Program-made: the position numbers and the translations under genes
Shown: positions 7,643 through 13,966 of the stretch, in pieces
How the letters are laid out: each line of letters opens with the position of its first letter
How positions within the stretch are numbered: position 1 is the first letter of the stretch
Source of the DNA: Bacillota bacterium
GTDB lineage: Bacteria; Bacillota_I; Bacilli_A; RFN20; CAG-826
Assembly (NCBI GenBank): GCA_003512585.1
Contig: DOQE01000130.1
Span: 1-17,306, forward strand
DNA length: 17,306 nucleotides
Direction of reading: 5' to 3'
Notes under the pieces: generated by a model
What the model saw: the letters and a program-made list of their open reading frames with translations, nothing else
Told to the model about the DNA's origin: nothing
Database searches by the model: none

Positions 7643-7712
7643 TTACTTCAAAGTGAGTGAAGTAAAGTGTGAAGTAAGTGTGAAGTAATACTTCATTCTT
7701 ACTTCATTCTTA
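7643..7712. repeat. 70-bp direct repeat, copy 1 (half-site array over the regulator promoter)
   Basis: Every base is identical to 9211–9280, and the bases flanking the two copies differ at once on both sides. TGAAGTA occurs at 7658, 7670 and 7681. Its complement TACTTCA occurs at 7644, 7689 and 7700. Neighbours of the same orientation are 11–12 bases apart, about one helical turn. TTACTTCA-N7-TGAAGTAA (7643–7665) is a perfect inverted repeat. Positions 7671–7705 form a 35-bp palindrome with only a 2-base arm mismatch and a single central base. The array covers where a -35 box would lie for TATAAT at 7715–7720. This looks like an operator for a multimeric DNA-binding protein. Confidence 0.9.
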
Positions 7713-7720
7713 GATATAAT
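7692..7720 (+). promoter_or_regulatory. Likely promoter of the AlbA_2 regulator gene
   Basis: TATAAT at 7715–7720 is a perfect -10 box. Seventeen bases upstream is TTCATT (7692–7697), a weak -35 that lies inside the repeat array. Transcription would start near 7727, giving a leader of only about 4–16 bases depending on the start codon used. A weak -35 inside a dense binding-site array suggests repression or activation by whatever binds the array. Confidence 0.6.
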
Positions 7721-7742
7721 CAAGATAAGGATGGTGCAACTT

Positions 7743-9206
7743 ATGCTTATTGATGAGCTTATTCCAAACGTTAATTTAGAAGACTACAAAACTGAATTTA
7801 AAGGAATAATTAAAGAAGGAAAAGGAGAAGGTTCGGAAAGATTAGAAATTGGTTGGCTAAAGCAATTGGCTTCCTTTGCTAATACGTTTGGCGGAGTCAT
7901 GTATATTGGTGTTGATAACAAAACACATACTGTTTTAGCTTTGCCCCATGAAGAGGCTGACAAGACTTCTCTAATGGTTCAAAGGCAAATAGAGGAACAC
8001 ATAGAACCTCCTTTAAACTACTTTATTGAGAAAATAATTGTTCCGAATACTAGTCCCACCCGATATGTAATCGCAGTGCATGTTGAAAAAAGTAAATATC
8101 CACCAGTTTCATTACGTTTCAACGGAATTGGCGTTATTTATGTCAGACATTTTGGCAAAACCAGCGTTGCAAGCGGTGAAGAAATTAGAAACTTAATAAT
8201 GAATAGCGATTCCGCGTCATTTGATTTGCTCGAAACAGATAAAAAATATCATAAAGATGACTTCAAATTTCTTAATGATTTTTATAAGAAAAATAATGAT
8301 GGGAAGGATTTAAAAGAAAAGGATTTAATAAACATTGGCTTCATTGACTCCTTCGGCCGTTTAAGAAGAGGGGCTCTTTTATTTAAAGATGATTGTGATG
8401 ATGGTAGAACCTTAGTCGAATGTTCACAATTTTTAGGAGTAAGTAAAGGCGAGAACACTTTTTACGCAAGCAAAACCATCAAAGGCAACTTGCTTTATGA
8501 ATTAGAAGAAATGGTTAATTTTGTTACATCTCATAGCGCTGATGGATTTGTGAAAACTAATGATAGTAAGGAAAAATATGTTGCATTTCCTCGCCGTTCC
8601 CTAATTGAAGGAATAGCTAATGCTTTGGGTCATAGAAACTATTTTATCCAAGGAGGACAAATTGAAATCAACATTTATAAAGATAGATTAGAAATAATAT
8701 CGCCTGGTTCTTTAATAGGATCAAAATGGCTTAATAAGGAGACTAATTTAGCTAAAATTCCACCTTTAAGAAGAAATGAATTGATTTGTTCTGTATTTTC
8801 TTTATGCAAAATGATGGATCATAAAGAATCTGGCTTTGATAAAATCGAAGAAGAATATAAACCATATGGCGAAAAGTTTTCTCCCTTTGCTTCTTCTAAC
8901 GACTCCTTCTTTTCTTTGACGTTGCCTGATTTGACTCATGTTAATGGATTAGTTAGCAAAGCAACCAATCCTCCTGTTCATACATTAGAACTATTGGACT
9001 GCAAAAACGCTTTGAAAATTTTATCTTTTTGTTACAACGAAAATAAAACAGCTTCTGATATAGCCAATTATTTAAAAATAAAGCCATCTAGTTACTTTAG
9101 AAAAGAAATGCTTTTGCCACTAGTGGAAAAAGGATATTTGTTAACTATTAGGGGCGAGTATCCAGCTACTTATAGAGCAAATTCTAGTAAAGTCATTCCT
9201 GATTAA
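7743..9206 (+). CDS. AlbA_2 (Schlafen-type)–HATPase_c_4–winged-helix transcriptional regulator
   Basis: This protein is 487 residues from the ATG at 7743. I prefer that start because AAGGATGG lies 8 bases before it; an ATG at 7731 would add four residues but has no spaced Shine-Dalgarno site. The N-terminal AlbA_2 domain shows EFK (18–20), NTFGG (47–51) and GVD (56–58). A GHKL-type ATP-binding domain of the HATPase_c_4 family follows, with NALGHRNY (293–300), SPGSL (320–324) and ESGFDKI (362–368). Residues about 414–481 look like a winged helix. This architecture matches COG2865 predicted transcriptional regulators, some of which have been annotated as RecG-like. No helicase or transposase motif is present. 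Identical 70-bp repeats lie on both sides, suggesting it binds them and controls itself. That role is inference. Confidence 0.8.
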   Translation: MLIDELIPNVNLEDYKTEFKGIIKEGKGEGSERLEIGWLKQLASFANTFGGVMYIGVDNKTHTVLALPHEEADKTSLMVQRQIEEHIEPPLNYFIEKIIVPNTSPTRYVIAVHVEKSKYPPVSLRFNGIGVIYVRHFGKTSVASGEEIRNLIMNSDSASFDLLETDKKYHKDDFKFLNDFYKKNNDGKDLKEKDLINIGFIDSFGRLRRGALLFKDDCDDGRTLVECSQFLGVSKGENTFYASKTIKGNLLYELEEMVNFVTSHSADGFVKTNDSKEKYVAFPRRSLIEGIANALGHRNYFIQGGQIEINIYKDRLEIISPGSLIGSKWLNKETNLAKIPPLRRNELICSVFSLCKMMDHKESGFDKIEEEYKPYGEKFSPFASSNDSFFSLTLPDLTHVNGLVSKATNPPVHTLELLDCKNALKILSFCYNENKTASDIANYLKIKPSSYFRKEMLLPLVEKGYLLTIRGEYPATYRANSSKVIPD

Positions 9207-9210
9207 GCGT

Positions 9211-9280
9211 TTACTTCAAAGTGAGTGAAGTAAAGTGTGAAGTAAGTGTGAAGTAATACTTCATTCTTACTTCATTCTTA
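9211..9280. repeat. 70-bp direct repeat, copy 2 (downstream of the regulator, upstream of the 112-aa ORF)
   Basis: It is identical in all 70 bases to 7643–7712, offset by 1568 bases. It starts four bases after the regulator's stop codon and ends 75 bases before the next ORF. The 35-bp palindrome falls at 9239–9273. No T tract follows the hairpin closely enough for an ordinary terminator. The position of the perfect -10 box behind copy 1 corresponds here to TATTTT (9283–9288), a poor match. It may act as a second operator, as the right boundary of a cassette, or as a structured 3' end of the regulator mRNA. Confidence 0.9.
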
Positions 9281-9355
9281 TTTATTTTTTTAAATTTTGC
9301 TTTTTTAAATAACTAATTCTTTTATAAAAAGACATACAATATAAAATATCAATGC

Positions 9356-9694
9356 ATGGAATATATTGAATTCGATAAATATGAAAAAGTGGTAGACCCA
9401 CTTAATAGGCTTGTTCATTGTTATAAAAATGAAGATGGTGATATTTTTTATGTTGAGCCTGGTTTTTATGATGGTTTAATTGGATTTAAAGAAAAAAGAA
9501 ATGAAAACTTTGCCCAAATAATGAAAGAAATAGATTTAGTTATAAAAAAGAACCATAAGGTTATTTTTACGGCAGATTTTGAAAATCCATGGATTACTAG
9601 AGAAGGCTTCATTTATAGAGAAATCTTTGATATAACGGATCCTTTATGTATTTTTGTGGAAGACAAGTCGCGTGGTTCTGATTATGGTGATTAG
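9356..9694 (+). CDS. Hypothetical acidic 112-residue protein
   Basis: I do not recognise this protein. It has 112 residues, no signal peptide, no membrane segment and no cysteine motif, and it is rich in aromatic and acidic residues. Predicted texture is mixed alpha/beta, with a strand-like KVIFTADF near 79–86 and a following FIYREIF. There is no Shine-Dalgarno site before the ATG. TATAAA (9340–9345) ends 10 bases upstream, so the message may be nearly leaderless. It sits between repeat copy 2 and rhaB, 38 bases from the latter with no visible terminator, so it could be cotranscribed with rhaB. Its coding bias resembles its neighbours and the frame is open throughout, but the coding status rests on length alone. 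Confidence 0.6.
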   Translation: MEYIEFDKYEKVVDPLNRLVHCYKNEDGDIFYVEPGFYDGLIGFKEKRNENFAQIMKEIDLVIKKNHKVIFTADFENPWITREGFIYREIFDITDPLCIFVEDKSRGSDYGD

Positions 9695-9732
9695 GATTTT
9701 TTAGATATGCTTTTTTTGAAAGGAAAAATATT

Positions 9733-11043
9733 ATGAATTATTATCTAGCGGTTGATGTTGGGGCGACAAGCGGGCGTCATATATTAGGCCATTATGAAAA
9801 TGGCAAATTGGAAATAGAAGAAATTTATAGGTTCGAAACTCCTTTGGTTCAAGAAGGAAACGGGCATGCTCATTGGGATGTTGATAAACTTTTCTTCTAT
9901 GTAAAAGAAGGAATGAAAAAAGCTAAGGATCTTGGAAAAGTTCCCTGCAGGATGGGCATTGATACTTTCGGTGTCGATTATGCTTTGCTTGATAAAAACG
10001 ATGAAAGAATTGGGAATGTTATTTCTTATCGAGATATTAGAACAAAAAAAGCAAAAGAAGAGTATCTGACTCCAAAAAAAGAGTTTGAACTAACTGGCAT
10101 TCAACCGAATGAATTCAATACTTGTTATCAACTTTATTGCGATTATAAGGATGGCAAATTAGCCAAGGCTAAGACTATTATTCTTCTTCCTTCTTATCTT
10201 TGTTATTTACTTACTGGAGTCAAGCAAAACGAATTATCTATTCTTTCAACCGGGGCTATTTTGGCTCCGGGTGGAAAGTCTTATTCAAAGGAAATCCTCT
10301 CTTCTTTGAATTTAAAAGAAGAACAGTTTCCTCCTATTGTTAAAGCCGGCACTTGCCTAGGAAAATTATTGCCTGAAATTGAAAAGGAAGTGGGTTATCA
10401 AGTTGATGTTTATGCTACTTTAGAGCATGATACGGCTGCGGCTTTCTTTGGTTCTGAAGGGAAAAAAGGCGAAGTCCTTCTTTCTAGCGGTACATGGAGT
10501 CTATTGGGGACGATTCTAGATGAACCAATTTCTAATAAAACGGCTTACGAAGCTTGTTTTACAAATGAACTTTCTTTCCCTAATCAAGTAAGGTTTTTAA
10601 AAAATATCATAGGCATGTGGATTATTAATAATCTTGTAACTGAACTAAAACTAAATTCGGTTTTGGATGCAGTTAGATTAGCTAGTCTAGAAAGTTCAAA
10701 ACAATATGTATATACGTTCGATGCCTCTTCTTCGGCTTTGTTAAATCCGCCTTCGATGAAAAATGCTATTTTGTCTTTATTAGAAAAAAGTAAATACCCA
10801 CTTCCAAAAGATGATGGTGAATTGTTCTATTGTGCTTATCATTCATTAGCTAAGGCCTATGCTCTTGCTATAGAAGGATTAGAAAAAATAACTAATAAAA
10901 AGGTTTCTTCAATTCGTGTTTTTGGCGGGGGAGTCAAAGCTGAAATATTGAATAAATTAACAGAAGAAGTTTCCTCTTTAAAAGTTATTAGGGGACCAAG
11001 TGAGGCTACGGCTATAGGAAACTTACTGGCTATATCTAAGTAG
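9733..11043 (+). CDS. rhaB: Rhamnulokinase
   Basis: This FGGY-family sugar kinase has 436 residues, somewhat shorter than the 489 of the E. coli enzyme. It uses ATP to phosphorylate L-rhamnulose at O-1. The phosphate-binding loop is VDVGATSGR (7–15). Rhamnulokinase-like segments follow: DTFGVDYALLD (77–87), SYRDIR (98–103), EHDTAAA (231–237) with the catalytic base Asp233, and SSGTWSLLG (251–259). RFLKNIIGMW (287–296) and FGGG (397–400) close the second actin-like domain. GAAAGGA precedes the ATG. The partner genes rhaA and rhaD lie about 2.9 kb downstream on the same strand, beyond three unrelated genes. A terminator just past its stop means it is transcribed separately from them. Confidence 0.93.
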   Translation: MNYYLAVDVGATSGRHILGHYENGKLEIEEIYRFETPLVQEGNGHAHWDVDKLFFYVKEGMKKAKDLGKVPCRMGIDTFGVDYALLDKNDERIGNVISYRDIRTKKAKEEYLTPKKEFELTGIQPNEFNTCYQLYCDYKDGKLAKAKTIILLPSYLCYLLTGVKQNELSILSTGAILAPGGKSYSKEILSSLNLKEEQFPPIVKAGTCLGKLLPEIEKEVGYQVDVYATLEHDTAAAFFGSEGKKGEVLLSSGTWSLLGTILDEPISNKTAYEACFTNELSFPNQVRFLKNIIGMWIINNLVTELKLNSVLDAVRLASLESSKQYVYTFDASSSALLNPPSMKNAILSLLEKSKYPLPKDDGELFYCAYHSLAKAYALAIEGLEKITNKKVSSIRVFGGGVKAEILNKLTEEVSSLKVIRGPSEATAIGNLLAISK

Positions 11044-11045
11044 GC

Positions 11046-11807
11046 TTATAGAGTTGACCGCTCTTGGTCGACTCTTTTTTTATATATTAATAAATATGCT
11101 AAATATCCTATTCCTATTAAAAACATTATTATTGACCAAAATTGGCTTGGGGATAGTCCTTTGACAAATTCTCCTCTATGATCGCCTCTATAAAACTCAA
11201 TCATAAATCTCCAAATAGAATAGGAAAATAGATACACGGGTAAACTAAACTTTCCATTTTTTGTTAAGGAGAGTAGCAAAAGGGAAACGCCTAATATTAT
11301 TAGGAATAAGGCTTCCATTAGATTTGTGGGAATAACTTTTCCTATACCGTTTGGAAATGTTATTCCTATCCATGAAGTTGTCGCCTTCCCATAACAGCAA
11401 CCTGCTAAAAAACAACCAATTCGGCCAAAGCCTTGGGCTATGGCTATACAAGAAGGAACAAAAACAAAAATATCTTTTTCTAAACAAGGCCCAAATTTCT
11501 TTTTTATAAATAAAAAATAGCCTAATAAAAAAGAAAGAATTCCAAAAACTAACCCCCCATAAAAAGTCATGGCCCAGCTCCATTTATATGTTGATGGATT
11601 TTCTATAAAGTCATATAAATTTTGGAACAGTACTGCTCCTATAAATCCTATGAAAGCAGAGATAAGGCCGTTTATTTCTATAATTGATATCAATATTCTA
11701 TTTAATTTCTTTTTCTTTCTATATATTTCTATAAACACCAAGGCAAAGATCAATCCTAATATAACCAGTAATGAGTAGGAGTCAAATATGCCAATTTTTG
11801 GATACAT
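11046..11807 (-). CDS. Lgt-like (prolipoprotein diacylglyceryl transferase family) membrane protein
   Basis: This is a polytopic membrane protein of 253 residues with about seven hydrophobic segments. It resembles Lgt, which moves a diacylglyceryl group from phosphatidylglycerol to the lipobox cysteine of prolipoproteins. Visible family motifs are FYGGLVFG (82–89), GFGRIGCFLAGCCYG (126–140) and RFMIEFYRGDHRGEF (200–214). Two features differ from classical Lgt: the histidine of HGGL is Tyr83, and the Asn of GRxGNF is Cys131, in a cysteine-rich loop. It belongs to the GCCYG-type subgroup, whose substrate I would not assume. It lies 35 bases downstream of the serine hydrolase on the same strand, probably in one transcript. 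Its last codons coincide with the rhaB terminator. No good Shine-Dalgarno site is visible. Confidence 0.75.
   Translation of the reverse strand: MYPKIGIFDSYSLLVILGLIFALVFIEIYRKKKKLNRILISIIEINGLISAFIGFIGAVLFQNLYDFIENPSTYKWSWAMTFYGGLVFGILSFLLGYFLFIKKKFGPCLEKDIFVFVPSCIAIAQGFGRIGCFLAGCCYGKATTSWIGITFPNGIGKVIPTNLMEALFLIILGVSLLLLSLTKNGKFSLPVYLFSYSIWRFMIEFYRGDHRGEFVKGLSPSQFWSIIMFLIGIGYLAYLLIYKKRVDQERSTL
11051..11081 (+). terminator. Intrinsic terminator of rhaB, inside the 3' end of the Lgt-like gene
   Basis: GAGTTGACC (11051–11059) pairs with GGTCGACTC (11066–11074), with one T-G wobble and a 6-base loop, followed by seven T. It begins 7 bases after the rhaB stop. On the opposite strand the same bases encode the last ten or so residues of the Lgt-like protein. 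Confidence 0.85.
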
Positions 11808-11842
11808 AGTCTTTATAATTCCATTAATAAAGTTTTTCTACT

Positions 11843-12958
11843 TTATTTATATAATATTTCTCTTAGTTTGTTATTAACTTTACCTTGCCCATAATTTTCT
11901 TGTTGAGTAAAAAAGACAAAGACGGATTTCCTATTTAGATTCAATATTAAATCGCAGCCAAGCCAGCCATTCCAACCAAAATCATTAACGAATGAATAAG
12001 GTTTTTCCTCATCTATTGTTTTTCTTATTTGAACTAAATTTTTATAGACTAGATGTTCATCAGCCATCCAGTCTATTTGTTTATTTATTTCGTTTTCTTT
12101 GACTTCGCTTAATTCTTTTAAAGATTTTAGGTTTATTATTTCTCCTTTTAATAAACTAACTCCAAAGCAAGAAACGTCGTCTATTGTGGAGAATAAACCC
12201 GCTCCACCAGATTGAAAATTGTTATTTTCTCCTGTTCCATTTATTCCCAATATATAATTTGAAAAAGGAACTGTCTTGTTTTCTTTTTTTGTATAAGTGC
12301 TAGGTATTAAAAATCTTTTTTCTTTTGGTACGATAAAGAAAGTGTTTTTTAAACCTATTGGATCAAAAATATATTTTTTTAGAAAATCACCAAATTTCAT
12401 CTTTGAAGTAATTTCTATAATGACGCCTAATAAATCGGCGCATATGGAATATTGTCTTTTTGTTCCAGGAACATAATCTAGTGGGTAGGTGGATATGTTT
12501 TGCCCAAATTCGATAGTAGTTTCCTTATAATTGCCTTTAACGATTTTTTCATATTCCTTGCCAACATATTTGCCTCCATAAGCAAATCCGCCCTGCATGT
12601 TTAACAATTGTCTAATTGTAGGTGAGGCAACATCGATTAATCTTTCGCTTATTTCAGCTTTGGCTTTAGCAAAATTTGGGAAAAATTTACTAATGGGGTC
12701 ATCTATTTTGAATAAATTTAGTTCAAAGGCTTTATAGACGGCTACGGCAGTAAAGACTTTGCTGACACTATAAAGACGGCAGATTGCATTTCTAGTAAAT
12801 GGAGTTTTCTTTTCTATGTTAGCAAAACCAGATTGCATGTAGAGAACTTCTTTTTCATTTTCTTTTAGCAAGGCTGAACAACCTGCTAGTTCTTGATTAG
12901 AGGTTACACTGTCTAAATAGTCTTGCGATTGTTTTATTTTAATAGATGTTATTTCCAT
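11843..12958 (-). CDS. Serine hydrolase of the beta-lactamase/family VIII esterase type
   Basis: This protein has 371 residues and no signal peptide or lipobox, so it is predicted to be cytoplasmic. The SxxK catalytic pair is Ser64 and Lys67 in LYSVSK. The second motif is Tyr170-Ser171 in QYSICADLLG (169–178), where the canonical Tyr-x-Asn is replaced by a Tyr-Ser-x form seen in class C-like esterases. The third motif is FGWNGWLG, near residues 328–335, in place of KTG/HTG. These features point to the Pfam Beta-lactamase fold used as an esterase or peptidase rather than an antibiotic-resistance enzyme. Its natural substrate is unknown. AAAGGA lies 8 bases before the ATG on the - strand. It probably forms an operon with the Lgt-like gene and is divergent from the CPBP gene. 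Confidence 0.8.
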   Translation of the reverse strand: MEITSIKIKQSQDYLDSVTSNQELAGCSALLKENEKEVLYMQSGFANIEKKTPFTRNAICRLYSVSKVFTAVAVYKAFELNLFKIDDPISKFFPNFAKAKAEISERLIDVASPTIRQLLNMQGGFAYGGKYVGKEYEKIVKGNYKETTIEFGQNISTYPLDYVPGTKRQYSICADLLGVIIEITSKMKFGDFLKKYIFDPIGLKNTFFIVPKEKRFLIPSTYTKKENKTVPFSNYILGINGTGENNNFQSGGAGLFSTIDDVSCFGVSLLKGEIINLKSLKELSEVKENEINKQIDWMADEHLVYKNLVQIRKTIDEEKPYSFVNDFGWNGWLGCDLILNLNRKSVFVFFTQQENYGQGKVNNKLREILYK

Positions 12959-12970
12959 AAATAGTATCCT

Positions 12971-12998
12971 TTGCTACCGCCTTTAATTATTTTAGAAT
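12971..12998 (+). promoter_or_regulatory. Candidate promoter of the CPBP gene in a 46-base divergent gap
   Basis: TTGCTA (12971–12976) and TAGAAT (12993–12998) are separated by 16 bases. Transcription would start near 13005, which is the A of the proposed ATG, so the message would be leaderless. If a later in-frame ATG at 13044 is used, the leader would be about 40 bases, still without a clear Shine-Dalgarno site. Confidence 0.4.
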
Positions 12999-13004
12999 AT
13001 TTTC

Positions 13005-13712
13005 ATGGTCCATAAATACGATTTTTGTACCGCTTTTATAATAATGGTTATCTATGTGGGGTTAATGGGTCTATCTTCCATTCCTCCATTAAATAATTTT
13101 GAATGTTCCATTTTAAGAATGTTTTTTAGGTCTTTTCTTTTACTTTATTTATATATTTTTGGCTTTTTAAGCAAGGAAAAGAAAAAGATTTTTTCTTTTA
13201 AGTATTTGCCTTTTTTTATTATATTGCCTTTTTCAAACTACTTTTCTTTGTTTTTTAGAAATAATGTTTCTTTTAGTTTTTCATTTGAATTATTTTTTTA
13301 TTTAATCGATTGTTTGCTTATTTCTTTTATTGAGGAAGCTATTTTTAGAAGCATTATTTTAAGTGGGACACAGAATGAAAAAAAGACGTGGAAATATATC
13401 ATTATCTCTTCGCTTTTATTTTCTTTTTCACATCTATTGAATGGCTTTAATTTGTCTACTTTAATTCAATTAATCTATACATTTGGCTTAGGGGTGATTC
13501 TCTCTTCTATTTATTATTATGGAGGCGGTTTCTTTTATTCTTTCTTGTTACATTTCATGTTCAATTTTTTCAATGGATATCTTTTCTCTTGCTTTAATGG
13601 AAGCAAAGATTGGCCGTCGTTTATAATTTGTAATGTTGTTATTGGGGCAATAATGACAATTTATTATTTCGTTTTAGTTTACTTAAGGCTAAAAAGTAAA
13701 TCAAAGTCGTGA
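13005..13712 (+). CDS. CPBP-family intramembrane metalloprotease
   Basis: This very hydrophobic protein has 235 residues and about six to seven membrane segments. The three CPBP (Abi/CAAX protease) motifs are present: EEAIFR with Glu110, Glu111 and Arg115, FSFSH with His143, and HFMFN with His183 and Asn187. These would bind the catalytic metal within the membrane. Bacterial members include bacteriocin self-immunity and maturation proteins and relatives of Rce1. No bacteriocin-like small ORF is evident beside it. The coding sequence is strongly T-rich, partly because of the many Phe and Leu codons. It lacks a Shine-Dalgarno site at 13005, and ATG 13044 is an alternative start. It is divergent from the serine hydrolase. 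Confidence 0.8.
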   Translation: MVHKYDFCTAFIIMVIYVGLMGLSSIPPLNNFECSILRMFFRSFLLLYLYIFGFLSKEKKKIFSFKYLPFFIILPFSNYFSLFFRNNVSFSFSFELFFYLIDCLLISFIEEAIFRSIILSGTQNEKKTWKYIIISSLLFSFSHLLNGFNLSTLIQLIYTFGLGVILSSIYYYGGGFFYSFLLHFMFNFFNGYLFSCFNGSKDWPSFIICNVVIGAIMTIYYFVLVYLRLKSKSKS

Positions 13713-13966
13713 TACTATTTCTTTCTCTTGATGAACTATACTTCATGGAAGCATTGTTTAAATGTTATTTTTATAAAAATAAGATTGCTATCGTTATAAA
13801 ACAATTTGATAATTGTTAAGGCCGATTATTGCTTGTCTCATTTTTTGGTTAGTTAGACTAATTAATATCGTCTAATTACGAAAAATGACCATAAAATGAT
13901 AATGTCTTATCAATTCGTGCAATACTAAATATGGCTTGATTTATAATTAAAAAGCGGAGGAAAAAT
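13713..13966. promoter_or_regulatory. rhaA: Upstream control region of rhaAD with three inverted repeats
   Basis: No gene is visible in these 254 bases. The repeats are: an 18-bp perfect AT-only palindrome (13765–13782); AACAATT/AATTGTT with a 4-base spacer (13800–13817); and TAGTTAGAC/GTCTAATTA with an 11-base spacer and one mismatch (13850–13878). TATAAT at 13942–13947 is a plausible -10 box for rhaA, and GCGGAGG (13954–13960) is its Shine-Dalgarno site. One or more of the repeats are likely operators for a rhamnose-responsive regulator encoded elsewhere. Confidence 0.5.

Noticed and set aside
7643..9280. CRISPR array or insertion sequence for the paired 70-bp repeats
   Set aside because: There are only two copies, 1.5 kb apart, with a full gene between them. 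The enclosed gene has no transposase, integrase or Cas motif, and I could not recognise a short target-site duplication outside the copies.
11245..11583. A 112-residue - strand frame inside the Lgt-like gene
   Set aside because: It overlaps the Lgt-like gene in another frame. Its Trp/Phe-rich sequence is a frame-shifted reading of membrane segments.
11843..12958. Antibiotic-resistance beta-lactamase
   Set aside because: It has no signal peptide, and the second and third motifs are of esterase type (Tyr-Ser-x, WNGWLG) rather than Tyr-x-Asn and KTG.
13739..13745. Another TACTTCA half-site upstream of rhaA
   Set aside because: A single heptamer with no partner at helical spacing is expected by chance. 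The same heptamer or its complement also occurs inside coding sequence, as near 2925 and 3359.
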